From JANYGM01 sp043764015 (GTDB lineage Bacteria > Bacteroidota > Bacteroidia > Cytophagales > Thermonemataceae): a DNA stretch of 49,122 nucleotides. The DNA lies in assembly GCA_043764015.1 (NCBI GenBank), contig JAYUKY010000054.1:1-49122 (forward strand), written 5' to 3'. Both the position numbers and the translations under genes were made by a program. Positions within the stretch are counted from its first letter, which is position 1. Each line of letters opens with the position of its first letter. Below the pieces are notes generated by a model. That model saw nothing but the letters and a program-made list of their open reading frames with translations. It was not told the origin of the DNA and made no database searches. Of the stretch, positions 17,176-24,414 are shown piece after piece.

Positions 17176-17484
17176 TTAGGCGTTTAGAAGGTCGTGAAAT
17201 AGGAAACTTTGCCCTTGCTCTGTTTCTTGTAGTAAGTCCTCAAATAGGCACGATGCAAGCAAAAAATTCTTTACAAGTTGCCTAAATACCATTTTGCGTG
17301 CTTCGTTGTCGTCTTGTATCTCTCTGGAATTGAGCAATACCTCTCCACAATGCCCCAAAACGCCTATATACTTGTGAACGGCAGAACTGATAGGCATTTG
17401 CGCCAATACCTTGCTGATGTGTTGAGGTGCTTTTTGCCCCTCTGATTTTGGTTTGTCAAAATCTTTGTTTACTTTTGATTTCAT
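17176..17484 (-). CDS. Hypothetical helical protein (102 aa)
   Basis: The protein is mostly alpha-helical, with a Lys-rich start (MKSKVNKDFDKPKSEGQKAP) and an amphipathic C-terminal half (KMVFRQLVKNFLLASCLFEDLL). It is adjacent to recombinase 2 and probably co-transcribed with it. It could be a recombination directionality or accessory factor, but no motif supports a firm call. Confidence 0.5.
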   Translation of the reverse strand: MKSKVNKDFDKPKSEGQKAPQHISKVLAQMPISSAVHKYIGVLGHCGEVLLNSREIQDDNEARKMVFRQLVKNFLLASCLFEDLLQETEQGQSFLFHDLLNA

Positions 17485-17526
17485 TTTTAATCTGGGTTTA
17501 CGTGTTGAAAAATACCAAAACCTCCA

Positions 17527-17561
17527 AAACCTTATCCACTCGTAATGGATAAGGTTTTTTT
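17527..17561. terminator. Terminator-like hairpin
   Basis: AACCTTATCCA pairs with TGGATAAGGTT. A run of seven T follows on the plus strand and a shorter T-run on the minus strand. It lies between the 17,571 and 17,176 genes. Confidence 0.6.
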
Positions 17562-17570
17562 AAGTTTTAG

Positions 17571-17753
17571 CTATTTGGTTATGGTTTTAGTTTCCTGTTC
17601 CTCTAAAACTACTAAGCCAATTGCCAATGCTTCATTGAGAACACTTTGAAGTGTACCGTTTTCTGCGGTGTCGCCTTTACGCCTACCAGCAACCATTAAG
17701 GCTCTTTTCTTTAAGTCCTTACGCATTTTGAATAACTGTTTTATTAGTTCCAT
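17571..17753 (-). CDS. Small basic protein, possible antirepressor or DNA-binding protein (60 aa)
   Basis: Start ATG 17,753 (MELIKQLFKMRKDLKKRAL) is preferred over an upstream TTG. The basic helical N-terminus is followed by GRRKGDTAENGTLQSVLNEAL and a helical tail. It is the first leftward gene opposite the repressor at 17,901, so it holds the Cro-like or excisionase-like position. Its promoter box (CAAAGTTA read in reverse, 17,778-17,785) overlaps a pair of 13-bp repeats. The function is inferred from position only. Confidence 0.55.
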   Translation of the reverse strand: MELIKQLFKMRKDLKKRALMVAGRRKGDTAENGTLQSVLNEALAIGLVVLEEQETKTITK

Positions 17754-17777
17754 TGATATTTTAGTTTTAATTATTTG

Positions 17778-17807
17778 CAAAGTTAATAAACTTTAAGTTA
17801 ATAAACT
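17778..17807 (-). promoter_or_regulatory. Operator/promoter between repressor and leftward operon: two 13-bp direct repeats
   Basis: AAGTTAATAAACT occurs at 17,780-17,792 and again at 17,795-17,807, 15 bp apart. The first copy overlaps the leftward TAACTTTG -7 box (17,785-17,778). This is the expected place and form for binding by the divergently encoded XRE regulator. Confidence 0.6.
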
Positions 17808-17900
17808 AATTTTTTATGAATAAATTTAATACTAAGGTCGCCGTTTACTTTATTCCTAAATATTGTTGTTTATTATGTTTAATATTATAACCTTTGCAGA

Positions 17901-18680
17901 ATGGAACTAAGCGAAAAAATAAAACAACTAAGAAGAGCCAAAAACCAAACACAAAAGGAACTGGCTAAAAAAATTGGAGTATCTCAATCAGCAATAGCTT
18001 ATTTTGAAAGTAATAAAACAGAATTAAGTTTGAGCCAGTTAAGACGTATTGCTGTGGCATTTGAAGTGCCTTTACAAGAGATATTATTTGGAGTTGATAG
18101 TGGTATTTCTGATATGGAAGACATACAGAACAATGATGTTTTTGATACTATTTCTAAGCTAAAACCATCAGATACTCTAACAAAACCATCAGATACTGAA
18201 AATATCCGAGTAACTCCACAAGAGGATTATGTAAAAGAAAAAGAAGAGTTAGAAAGATATAAATTAGATATAGAAAGATATAAGTTAGAAAATGAACTCA
18301 ATAAAAAAATGATTAAAGATACTGTTAATGCGTTTCTTGACAGTATGCTTGATAATGCTTTGGGTTTTTATGGTGGAGAGTTAATAAAATTTACAGAAGA
18401 TAGAAACTATGTAAAGAGGAATTTTGAACTTGTATTTAGTCTTGATTATGCTAGGGAAGAATTAACTCATCATTATGATAATGATGAGTATGTATATAAA
18501 AAAGTATGTAATTCTATTATTTTATCTATTTTTCAGTCAGTAGATATGAGATATGATTTAGGGTATTTCTTTGATAATCAGTTAATCAAAGATAAGTTAC
18601 TCTATAAACTCTATAAAAAATACAAGGAACTAAGAGATGAAAATGATATGTATGGTAGTAAGCTAGTGTTTAAAGGATAA
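17901..18680 (+). CDS. XRE-family transcriptional regulator (element 1 repressor)
   Basis: This 259-aa protein has an N-terminal helix-turn-helix (residues 5-60: IKQLRRAKNQTQKELAKKIG, VSQSAIAYFESNK). A linker, a coiled coil (EKEELERYKLDIERYKLENEL, about 112-135) and a C-terminal helical domain follow. The layout fits a phage-type repressor that dimerises through the coiled coil. It is divergent from the leftward replication/recombination operon, with repeats of operator type between them. The ATG follows an AACCTTTG box by only a few nucleotides, so the message may be almost leaderless. Confidence 0.75.
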   Translation: MELSEKIKQLRRAKNQTQKELAKKIGVSQSAIAYFESNKTELSLSQLRRIAVAFEVPLQEILFGVDSGISDMEDIQNNDVFDTISKLKPSDTLTKPSDTENIRVTPQEDYVKEKEELERYKLDIERYKLENELNKKMIKDTVNAFLDSMLDNALGFYGGELIKFTEDRNYVKRNFELVFSLDYAREELTHHYDNDEYVYKKVCNSIILSIFQSVDMRYDLGYFFDNQLIKDKLLYKLYKKYKELRDENDMYGSKLVFKG

Positions 18681-18736
18681 ATTTCTCATTAAATCTTATC
18701 AACAAATGTTCACAAATTTAAAACCTACTAAATCCA

Positions 18737-19192
18737 ATGCTTAATTTCAATTCTAACGGCTATTTAGAGCCATTTGAGGCAATAGAAATAGACTTTGAGG
18801 GTGCGCAAAGGTTGTTAGTTTGGAATGAACACAGGGCGCATATTTGGGCTAATTTTGAGGTTTTTATAGCAGATTTGCGTATTATTTTGGTAAGTTCTTT
18901 TAGTGTTTGGCTTAATGGTAGTTTTGCCACACAAAAAGCAAACCCAAACGACTTAGATTGTGTTATTTTTGTAGATTTTGAAGTGTATGATATGTTAGAA
19001 ACGAAACTACAAATATTCAAATCTTTACAGTATAAAAAAGAAAATTATTTGGATATTTATTTTGTTAAAACATATCCAAAAGAACATAAAAAGAAGTTTT
19101 TTGAGGATATTGATACAAAAGAATGGTTTTTCTTATTTACCAAAACACGTAAAAAGAACATCAATAAAGGTTTTTTACAACTAAATTTTTAA
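18737..19192 (+). CDS. Nucleotidyltransferase-fold protein (possible toxin/defence cargo)
   Basis: This 151-aa protein contains WLNGSFATQKANPNDLDCVI: a G-S pair followed by D-x-D, the signature of pol-beta-like nucleotidyltransferases of the MNT/DUF6932 kind. The small gene at 19,197 follows after 4 bp, giving a two-gene cassette. In related pairs an NTase AMPylates or otherwise modifies a partner protein or tRNA and takes part in toxin-antitoxin or defence systems, but neither role can be proven here. It lies between the repressor and the repeat arrays, a typical cargo position. Confidence 0.6.
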   Translation: MLNFNSNGYLEPFEAIEIDFEGAQRLLVWNEHRAHIWANFEVFIADLRIILVSSFSVWLNGSFATQKANPNDLDCVIFVDFEVYDMLETKLQIFKSLQYKKENYLDIYFVKTYPKEHKKKFFEDIDTKEWFFLFTKTRKKNINKGFLQLNF

Positions 19193-19196
19193 GTTT

Positions 19197-19391
19197 ATGG
19201 AACATATAACCGAAATACAGAATTTAATTGAAATGATAGAAAGAGCCAATAATATCATTTTAATTCATCAACAAACAGAATGCCCTGACGAAAACTCTAT
19301 TAGCAATTATGAACGTCTAAAAATGCAATACTTTGAGCAATTAGCAGAGATTTTTAACCAAATGAATATTCCTTTAAAACTCACCGCCTAA
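19197..19391 (+). CDS. Small helical partner of the nucleotidyltransferase-like protein (64 aa)
   Basis: The protein is predicted to be almost entirely alpha-helical (IQNLIEMIERANNIILIHQQ, then YERLKMQYFEQLAEIFNQM). It starts 4 bp after the NTase-like gene, so the two are co-translated. Small helical partners are common for MNT-type pairs. It is followed directly by a terminator. Confidence 0.55.
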   Translation: MEHITEIQNLIEMIERANNIILIHQQTECPDENSISNYERLKMQYFEQLAEIFNQMNIPLKLTA

Positions 19392-19396
19392 ACCAC

Positions 19397-19427
19397 AAAA
19401 ACCTACTAAAATTTAGTAGTTTTTTTT
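19397..19427. terminator. Terminator after the nucleotidyltransferase pair
   Basis: CTACTAAA and TTTAGTAG form a stem followed by eight T. A second, similar hairpin (AAAATCTCTAA / TTAGAGATTTTT) lies at 19,461-19,488. Confidence 0.75.
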
Positions 19428-19533
19428 GATTATTTGTATAAAAACGAATAGAACAAACCAAAAAATCTCTAAAAATTAGAGATTTTTACTGTTTTTGAAC
19501 AAAAATTAGTGGTTTTTAACTGTTTTTTTTAAT

Positions 19534-19671
19534 AAAAAGTGCCTTATTCCCTATGATTTCCCTATTAGTTCCCTATTGGTTTCCTCAAAAAGTGCCTTAT
19601 TCCCTATGATTTCCCTATTAGTTCCCTATGAGTTCCCTATGATTTCCCTATGAGTTCCCTATGAGTTCCCA
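19534..19671 (+). repeat. Tandem array of TTCCCTATKAK 12-bp units and a duplicated 43-bp block
   Basis: A 43-bp block starting AAAAAGTGCCTTATTCCC occurs at 19,534-19,576 and again at 19,587-19,629. It is followed by further 12-bp units of the form AGTTCCCTATG/GATTTCCCTATG to 19,671, about ten units in all. The AAAAAGTGCCTT lead also appears at both element ends (10,878 and 21,185). No gene is present from 19,392 to 19,790. The array could be an origin, a recombinase-binding array or a minisatellite. Confidence 0.65.
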
Positions 19672-19758
19672 AAATATCAGCCTAAAACCACGTAAAACTA
19701 TTGATACAAATAGAAAAATAAACAACAATTCTGCGCAATACCAACCAAAATACATAAT

Positions 19759-19787
19759 AAAACCTACTGTTTTGCAGTAGGTTTTTG
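19759..19787. terminator. Bidirectional terminator
   Basis: AAACCTACTG and CAGTAGGTTT flank a short loop, with T-runs on both strands. It sits 4 bp from the stop of the leftward 70-aa gene. Confidence 0.7.
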
Positions 19788-19790
19788 TAT

Positions 19791-20003
19791 TTAAGGATTT
19801 ATTTCTTTTTCTAGTGCTTGTACTTGTTCTATTGTAAGTCGTGTAAACTTAGCCACTTGCTCAATAGGCATTTTTTCTGTGAGCATTGTGGTCGCAATAG
19901 CAAGTTTTTCTTTGAGTTCTCCTTTGAGTTCTCCTTTAAGTTCTCCGTTTAGTTCTCCTTCTTGATACAAAAGCGTTTCTGTAATATCAATGTTTAGTGC
20001 CAT
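19791..20003 (-). CDS. Remnant or short form of an Rpn/PD-(D/E)XK-type transposase-like protein
   Basis: The 70-aa protein has a (GELKGELKGELK) heptad-like tandem segment. A tail of the form TEKMPIEQVAKFTRLTIEQV follows, typical of the C-termini of Rpn-family putative transposases/nucleases. The nuclease domain that normally precedes it is absent. It is either a truncated relic with a fresh start codon or a short free-standing C-terminal domain. Confidence 0.45.
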   Translation of the reverse strand: MALNIDITETLLYQEGELNGELKGELKGELKEKLAIATTMLTEKMPIEQVAKFTRLTIEQVQALEKEINP

Positions 20004-20090
20004 AATCTTAGGTAGTTTATTGTAGTTTAGCCTTACTTCTTACAAAGGTATCAATTTACATCATTTTTTGGACTATTTACAAGAAATTTA

Positions 20091-20335
20091 CAAAGTGTTT
20101 ACATCAGAAAACAAACGCAACAACAAACAAAACGAACAGAACAAAGAAATATTTTCAGAGAAACAAACAGAACAACAAACAAAACGAATAGAACAACAAA
20201 CAAAACGAACAGAACAAAGAAATATTTTCAGAGAAACAAACAGAACAACAAATTATTTTCAGAAAAACGAATAGAACAAAGAACAAAACGAACAGAACAA
20301 AGAAGTATTTTCAGAAAAACGAATGTAACAACAAA
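20091..20335 (+). repeat. Degenerate A/C-rich tandem repeat region (73-bp period)
   Basis: A 57-bp unit containing ACAAACAAAACGAACAGAAC and ATTTTCAGAGAAAC occurs at 20,123-20,179 and 20,196-20,252 (73-bp offset). Shorter decayed copies run to about 20,335. A plus-strand frame through it encodes only Gln/Arg/Thr low complexity and is not accepted as a gene. No gene is seen from 20,004 to 20,381. Confidence 0.6.
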
Positions 20336-20381
20336 AAAAATCAAAAAATTTTTAGTTTTTTGATTTTCTATGAATGGTCAA

Positions 20382-21047
20382 TTAGATTTTTTCAATTTGT
20401 TGTAATTGTATTTCTCTATTTTTTGAAATGCTAAGTATTTTGAAATATCTATGGTCTTCTCTTTGTAGAGGATATGGGTTTAAAGCAGGATTAAGATTTT
20501 CTTTAAGACAAATTCCTCTTACACAAAAGTCATGTTTTACAATAATTCCTTCCTCTGTTACATTAACAACTTCCCAATACTCACATTTACCAACAAAAAT
20601 ATCATTAAACTTTATTTTTTGTTCCCATTGTTCCTGCGAATAATTATCAAGGTTATGCGTATTTTCTTCTCTTACTGCCTTTATTTCTATTTCCTCAAAT
20701 TCTTCCTCAAAAATTTCGTGTCTATCTTCTTGCCACTCACTTATATTTTTTGGAATGATGCTATTTTGATTATTTTTTACAATTCTCAATGCTTTTGTTG
20801 AGGTGATGTTTAGCTTTGTGGCTATTTGTCGGTAGGTATTTGGCTCGTTGTGTAGCCTTAGAACTTCATTGATAAGTTGGTTTTCTTTCTCTTGTTTGAT
20901 TTGTGCCACTTGCTCAAATTGTGGGTTTTGTTTTGTCAGCGCAAACGCCATAGATTTTGAGATATTGAGTTTGTCAGCAATTTGTTGGTAACTCCAATCT
21001 TTTTGGAATAAATCAAAGATTTCTGCTATTAGGTTTTGGTTATTCAT
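20382..21047 (-). CDS. Tandem helix-turn-helix protein (221 aa)
   Basis: Two similar HTH segments lie in the first 90 residues: EIFDLFQKDWSYQQIADKLN-ISKSMAFAL and EVLRLHNEPNTYRQIATKLN-ITSTKALRIV, each with the xxIAxKLNIS turn of resolvase/sigma-like HTHs. The C-terminal part (about 125-221) is beta-rich and not recognised. It is the last gene before the right attachment site of element 1. It may regulate the element or bind its repeated DNA; function unknown. Confidence 0.6.
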   Translation of the reverse strand: MNNQNLIAEIFDLFQKDWSYQQIADKLNISKSMAFALTKQNPQFEQVAQIKQEKENQLINEVLRLHNEPNTYRQIATKLNITSTKALRIVKNNQNSIIPKNISEWQEDRHEIFEEEFEEIEIKAVREENTHNLDNYSQEQWEQKIKFNDIFVGKCEYWEVVNVTEEGIIVKHDFCVRGICLKENLNPALNPYPLQREDHRYFKILSISKNREIQLQQIEKI

Positions 21048-21223
21048 TTTTTGGTTGATTTGGTTAAGGTATTGATTATTAAGGATTTATATTTTTTGTA
21101 TTTTGGAGTGTGTTTGGTGCATTTGCAGGCAGTTTTTGAAAAAGAAGTCTTAAAAAAAGTGAAGATTTTGCGGACATAAACAAAAAAAGTGCCTTTAAAG
21201 TGCTTGTACGCAATATTTGGTAG

Positions 21224-21238
21224 TCCCGTACAGACTAC
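21224..21238 (+). other. Attachment site copy 2 (junction of elements 1 and 2)
   Basis: TCCCGTACAGACTAC is identical to the tRNA 3' end. It lies inside an inverted repeat, GGTAGTC ... GACTACC (21,219-21,239), as expected for paired core-type recombinase sites around the crossover. The tRNA body is not repeated. Confidence 0.8.
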
Positions 21239-21273
21239 CAAACGCCCTTAATTAACAATTGAGGGCGTTTTTT
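21239..21273 (+). terminator. Terminator between attachment site 2 and the integrase start
   Basis: AACGCCCTTAATT pairs with AATTGAGGGCGTT and is followed by TTTT running up to the ATG at 21,274. It would end a tRNA transcript when element 2 is alone at the tRNA. It also overlaps the ribosome-binding region of the integrase. Confidence 0.75.
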
Positions 21274-22470
21274 ATGAAATCCGACATCAAACCGACAAAG
21301 TTTTTACTTGATTTTTCCAAAGATATGAACATAGATAATATAGGCAACGAAAAAAATTTTATGAATTTGCCTTACAAACTTTGCGCTAACAAAGGGAAAA
21401 AACTGAAATTTTTAGAATTTTGGTTATTTAATGAAAATACAAACAAACTACACCGCAGGCGTAAGGAATGCCCGCAAAAAGAAAATTTTAACAAATGGTT
21501 TAAAGAAACTTCTTTGTATGTAAATGATGCTTTGCGTGACGGGTATAGAATTACGCTAAACGCTATAATTGCACCGACTACAGAAACTCCACCAGAAAAA
21601 TACAATATCATTGATGCAATAGAAAAAATACACGTATTGCGTGCTAATGGTATTGTGTCCGTTACAACTGCAAACCGTCATAATTCCTTTAAAAATGTGT
21701 TTTTTGGGTTTCTTAAAAAAGAAAAACTACATAATAATTTCTTGGCTGATATTGAAAAAAAACATATTCAAGGTTTTTTAGATAGTTTGGTAATGAATAG
21801 CGTAAGTAAAAACACTTATTTATCCTACATAAAAGCTATTTTTAACAATATGCTTGAGAGAGATTGGATAAGCACCGACCCTACAAAATCCTTCAAAAAG
21901 TTTGCAGAAGAAGAAACGGCATCTATTGCATTTTTACCAGAACACCAAAAAGAACTGAAAAACTTGCTTATTGAAGAAGATACAGAACTTTATATATTTT
22001 GTATGTGTATCTTTTACACCTTTGTACGTCCTATAGAATTAAGGCGTTTAAAGGTCTCACAAGTAAATCTAAAGGATAAAAAGATACAAATCATTGGTAA
22101 AGGCGCAAAAAACAAAAAAACGCAATACGTAATGATACCTAAACCACTAGCGGATATTTTTACAGAATATAAGTTTTTGGAACGTCCTGCAAATGATTAT
22201 CTTTTTTCTAGTGATAATGATATAAAATACTCTAGAAACAAGTTTAGTACCGCTTTTTCTGCTTTGAGGGATAAGCACGAATTTCCAGACAATTACACTC
22301 TATACTGTTGGAAACATACTGGCGTGGTTGAATATTATAAAATGGGGTGCGGTATCAAATTTATTCAAATGCAGTGCCGACACTCTAGCCTTGACGAAAC
22401 CGACAAATATTTAAAATCTCTCGGACTTTTTGAGAATGACGATATTTTGAATAATGCACCAGAAATATAA
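21274..22470 (+). CDS. Tyrosine recombinase, integrase of element 2
   Basis: The protein is 398 aa from ATG 21,274 (an upstream TTG at 21,259 is less likely). The catalytic domain has Arg I in YTFVRPIELRRL and a Lys-containing IIGKGAKNKKT hairpin. It has LYCWKHTGVVEYYKMG in the HxxRH region, then MQCRHSSLDETDKYLKSLG with the nucleophile Tyr. The W-K-H-T-G and R-H-S-S-L-x-x-T-x-x-Y-L forms are the ones seen in a widespread group of Bacteroidota phage integrases. It is immediately adjacent to att copy 2, so it is the natural integrase for this element and targets the tRNA-Glu 3' end. Confidence 0.9.
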   Translation: MKSDIKPTKFLLDFSKDMNIDNIGNEKNFMNLPYKLCANKGKKLKFLEFWLFNENTNKLHRRRKECPQKENFNKWFKETSLYVNDALRDGYRITLNAIIAPTTETPPEKYNIIDAIEKIHVLRANGIVSVTTANRHNSFKNVFFGFLKKEKLHNNFLADIEKKHIQGFLDSLVMNSVSKNTYLSYIKAIFNNMLERDWISTDPTKSFKKFAEEETASIAFLPEHQKELKNLLIEEDTELYIFCMCIFYTFVRPIELRRLKVSQVNLKDKKIQIIGKGAKNKKTQYVMIPKPLADIFTEYKFLERPANDYLFSSDNDIKYSRNKFSTAFSALRDKHEFPDNYTLYCWKHTGVVEYYKMGCGIKFIQMQCRHSSLDETDKYLKSLGLFENDDILNNAPEI

Positions 22471-22578
22471 TGTAAATTCCTTCTGATTTTAGGCAAAAAA
22501 ATGTAAACACTTTGTAAATGTTTTGTAAATTTTACAATGTAAATTATTGTAACTATTTGATAATAAACTTTTTGCACA

Positions 22579-22612
22579 AAAAAACCTACTGAAATTCAGT
22601 AGGTTTTTTGTC
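22579..22612. terminator. Bidirectional terminator between integrase and late operon
   Basis: AAAACCTACTGAA and TTCAGTAGGTTTT form a perfect stem with A- and T-runs on either side, closing both convergent units. Confidence 0.85.
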
Positions 22613-22686
22613 AATAGTTCGCTAAAATTATCAGTTTTTGGGATTTGACTTTTTTATATTTTGTATAAAATATTAACGAACTATTG
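22612..22686. repeat. 10-bp inverted repeat enclosing AT-rich DNA
   Basis: CAATAGTTCG at 22,612-22,621 is the inverse of CGAACTATTG at 22,677-22,686. The 55 bp between them contain a TATATTTTGTATA-like palindrome. It lies in the convergent gap between the integrase and the end of the late operon. The role is unknown. Confidence 0.45.
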
Positions 22687-22754
22687 CCGTAAAAGCGTTA
22701 TAGTCATTCTACTACCAAGGCATAACCTCAGGTCGGATTCAAACCGACATTTCT

Positions 22755-22931
22755 TTAACGTTTTTTCTTTGTGCCTGCAATAGCATTTTTGAGCCTTGAC
22801 TGCTCCCAAAGTTCTATTTCGTGCGCCTCATCTCTCACAAAGATAATACGCCCTTCTTTTTTTGCTTTGTTCATTTTCTTTTTTATTGCTATCTGTTCAG
22901 CACTTGGGGCTGGAATAATAATTTTATTCAT
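22755..22931 (-). CDS. Small basic protein at the end of the late operon (58 aa)
   Basis: The ATG at 22,931 gives MNKIIIPAPSAEQIAIKKKM and so on. An earlier in-frame codon lies inside the preceding gene and is less likely. The product is rich in Lys/Arg, with IIFVRDEAHEIELWEQSRLK in the middle and a KKKR tail. The stop of the ParB-like gene is 5 bp upstream. Function unknown. Confidence 0.55.
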   Translation of the reverse strand: MNKIIIPAPSAEQIAIKKKMNKAKKEGRIIFVRDEAHEIELWEQSRLKNAIAGTKKKR

Positions 22932-22935
22932 ACAA

Positions 22936-24414
22936 TTAGTTGTAATTAGGGTTATTTTTATCTGGGAATCTGCCGTAAATATGCAATAAATCTGGTTCAC
23001 TTGCATTATACCACGTAATAATTTTTCTTACAAATTTGTTTATCCTATGATAACCAATAGTATAAGCCTTATTATTTCTGTCAAAACCTACTACTTCATA
23101 AATATTTTCTTTACTGTCAAATACAAAAACAGAACAATCACTATTAAAAATATCTACAAAAACATCTACAAATTTTTTATGTTTTTTGTCAAGAAACTCA
23201 AAACTTTCCTTAGTGTACTGATAACCATAAAAAACATCTTTGTCGTTTTTAGAACCAATACCAAACAAACTTGCTTCTGTTTCTTCCAAAATATTTACAT
23301 CTTTTCTTATTTGCTTATTTTCTTTCTCTAGCTTTGTCGCTACATCAATAAGTAATTTTCTTTCATCTTCTGTATAAATACGTGTAGAACGCTTTTCAGT
23401 AGCTAATCTTTCTTTGATAGTATCTAAATCTTTTTGATTTGTATTCAAAGTTCTGTAAGGCTCGCCACGTGGTCCACGTTCTTTTAGTGCGTCCATACTA
23501 ACGCATTCCTGTGTATTACACTCTGGATAAAGTCTTGCTTCCTGCCTTGAGATACGTTTTTGTACGTCCTCAAAAAACTCATCTTTCTTCATTTTCAACC
23601 CTAAAGAACTGGAATTATATAGAAAATTGTAACAATCATCTTCATAAGTATTTGTAAAAACTTCACCGTATTTTTTGCGTAATTCACCTATCCACAACGC
23701 TTTAGTTTCTATGTACGGAAATGCTGATTTATTTTCTGTTTGTAACGCCTGAATAAAATACCCCTCTGGATTTAAATAACTGTACGCCTCTAGTTTGGCG
23801 TGTGTACCTTTAAACGCGTTTTTTATAGCTGTTTGTGTCGCTGGTTTTATTTTCTTAGGTATTGAGCCGTCACGCATCAAAATATATGCTTTCAAATCCT
23901 CAACAAGATTTTCTACATTTGCGCTACGGTTTGCGTCAATACGTGCAAACTGTATAGCTTGTGCCTCTGTTCCCTCAAAGTAACGGGCTGGTATATTTGG
24001 TTCTTTACGGCGTTTCATTCCCTCAAAACGACTGTGTCCAGAAAGTACATAATCTTTTTTATTGGTTGGGTCGTTCCAAATAACAATAGGGTCAAATTTA
24101 TTAGGGTCGTAATTTTGCGCCACACTATCCGCTGAAAGTTCGCTAAACGCATTTGTACGGTTTTGAAACCTACTTTCATCAGTACGAATATTTGCAATAA
24201 GTATCATATCTGAATAGCAACCAATATCCCCAATAGCGTTTTTTACTTTCTGATGAATTTTTTGCATAAATTCCGTACTTTGATTATTCATTGTGAAAAT
24301 TGCTTTATCTCTATTTAACCAATTTTCTAAAAATTCATCTGCTTCCTCGTCTGTATCAAATTTAAAAGTAATGTTTGGTACACTACATTTTTTAGGGTTA
24401 CGTTTTAGTTCCAT
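22936..24414 (-). CDS. ParB/sulfiredoxin-domain nuclease-like protein
   Basis: The 492-aa protein has a ParB-type domain at about residues 70-175. Within it, PIVIWNDPTNKKDYVLSGHS contains GHSR at 126-129, the counterpart of the DGHHR motif, and QAIQFARIDANRSANV follows. A long C-terminal part has a coiled-coil stretch (ATKLEKENKQIRKDVNILEE) and a beta-rich end. Phage ParB-like proteins can be nucleases or CTP-binding DNA-binding proteins. Sitting at the end of the late operon it may act in DNA processing or packaging, but the exact role is not visible. Confidence 0.65.
   Translation of the reverse strand: MELKRNPKKCSVPNITFKFDTDEEADEFLENWLNRDKAIFTMNNQSTEFMQKIHQKVKNAIGDIGCYSDMILIANIRTDESRFQNRTNAFSELSADSVAQNYDPNKFDPIVIWNDPTNKKDYVLSGHSRFEGMKRRKEPNIPARYFEGTEAQAIQFARIDANRSANVENLVEDLKAYILMRDGSIPKKIKPATQTAIKNAFKGTHAKLEAYSYLNPEGYFIQALQTENKSAFPYIETKALWIGELRKKYGEVFTNTYEDDCYNFLYNSSSLGLKMKKDEFFEDVQKRISRQEARLYPECNTQECVSMDALKERGPRGEPYRTLNTNQKDLDTIKERLATEKRSTRIYTEDERKLLIDVATKLEKENKQIRKDVNILEETEASLFGIGSKNDKDVFYGYQYTKESFEFLDKKHKKFVDVFVDIFNSDCSVFVFDSKENIYEVVGFDRNNKAYTIGYHRINKFVRKIITWYNASEPDLLHIYGRFPDKNNPNYN

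Larger units (their letters stand above)
10863..21238. mobile_element. Element 1: tRNA-Glu-integrated island, satellite or integrative plasmid (10.4 kb)
   Basis: The island is bounded by direct repeats of the tRNA 3' end at 10,863-10,877 and 21,224-21,238. It encodes VapE-type and VirE_N-type replication proteins, two atypical tyrosine recombinases, small hypothetical genes, an XRE repressor and a nucleotidyltransferase-like pair. No structural, lysis or conjugation genes are seen. The VapE gene and the lack of virion genes resemble phage-inducible islands or satellites; a small integrative plasmid is the alternative. Confidence 0.7.

Noticed and set aside
20068..20274. Plus-strand frame of 68 codons rich in Gln, Thr and Arg
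   Set aside because: It is created by the tandem A/C-rich repeat; composition follows the repeat period, there is no ribosome binding site, and no domain is visible.
21044..21241. Leftward 65-codon frame running through att copy 2
   Set aside because: It reads through the attachment site and overlaps the upstream start of the tandem-HTH gene. It has no family-like features and would be broken by excision.
22715..22757. tRNA-like T-arm (GTCGG, ATTCAAA, CCGAC)
   Set aside because: The loop is shifted by one base from the canonical TTCRANN position and no acceptor, D or anticodon stem could be built on either strand. It is treated as a chance hairpin in a convergent gap.
22936..24414. ParB-like gene considered as evidence for a plasmid partition system
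   Set aside because: No ParA-type ATPase or centromere-like repeats are seen nearby, and the gene is embedded in the late operon of an integrated element.
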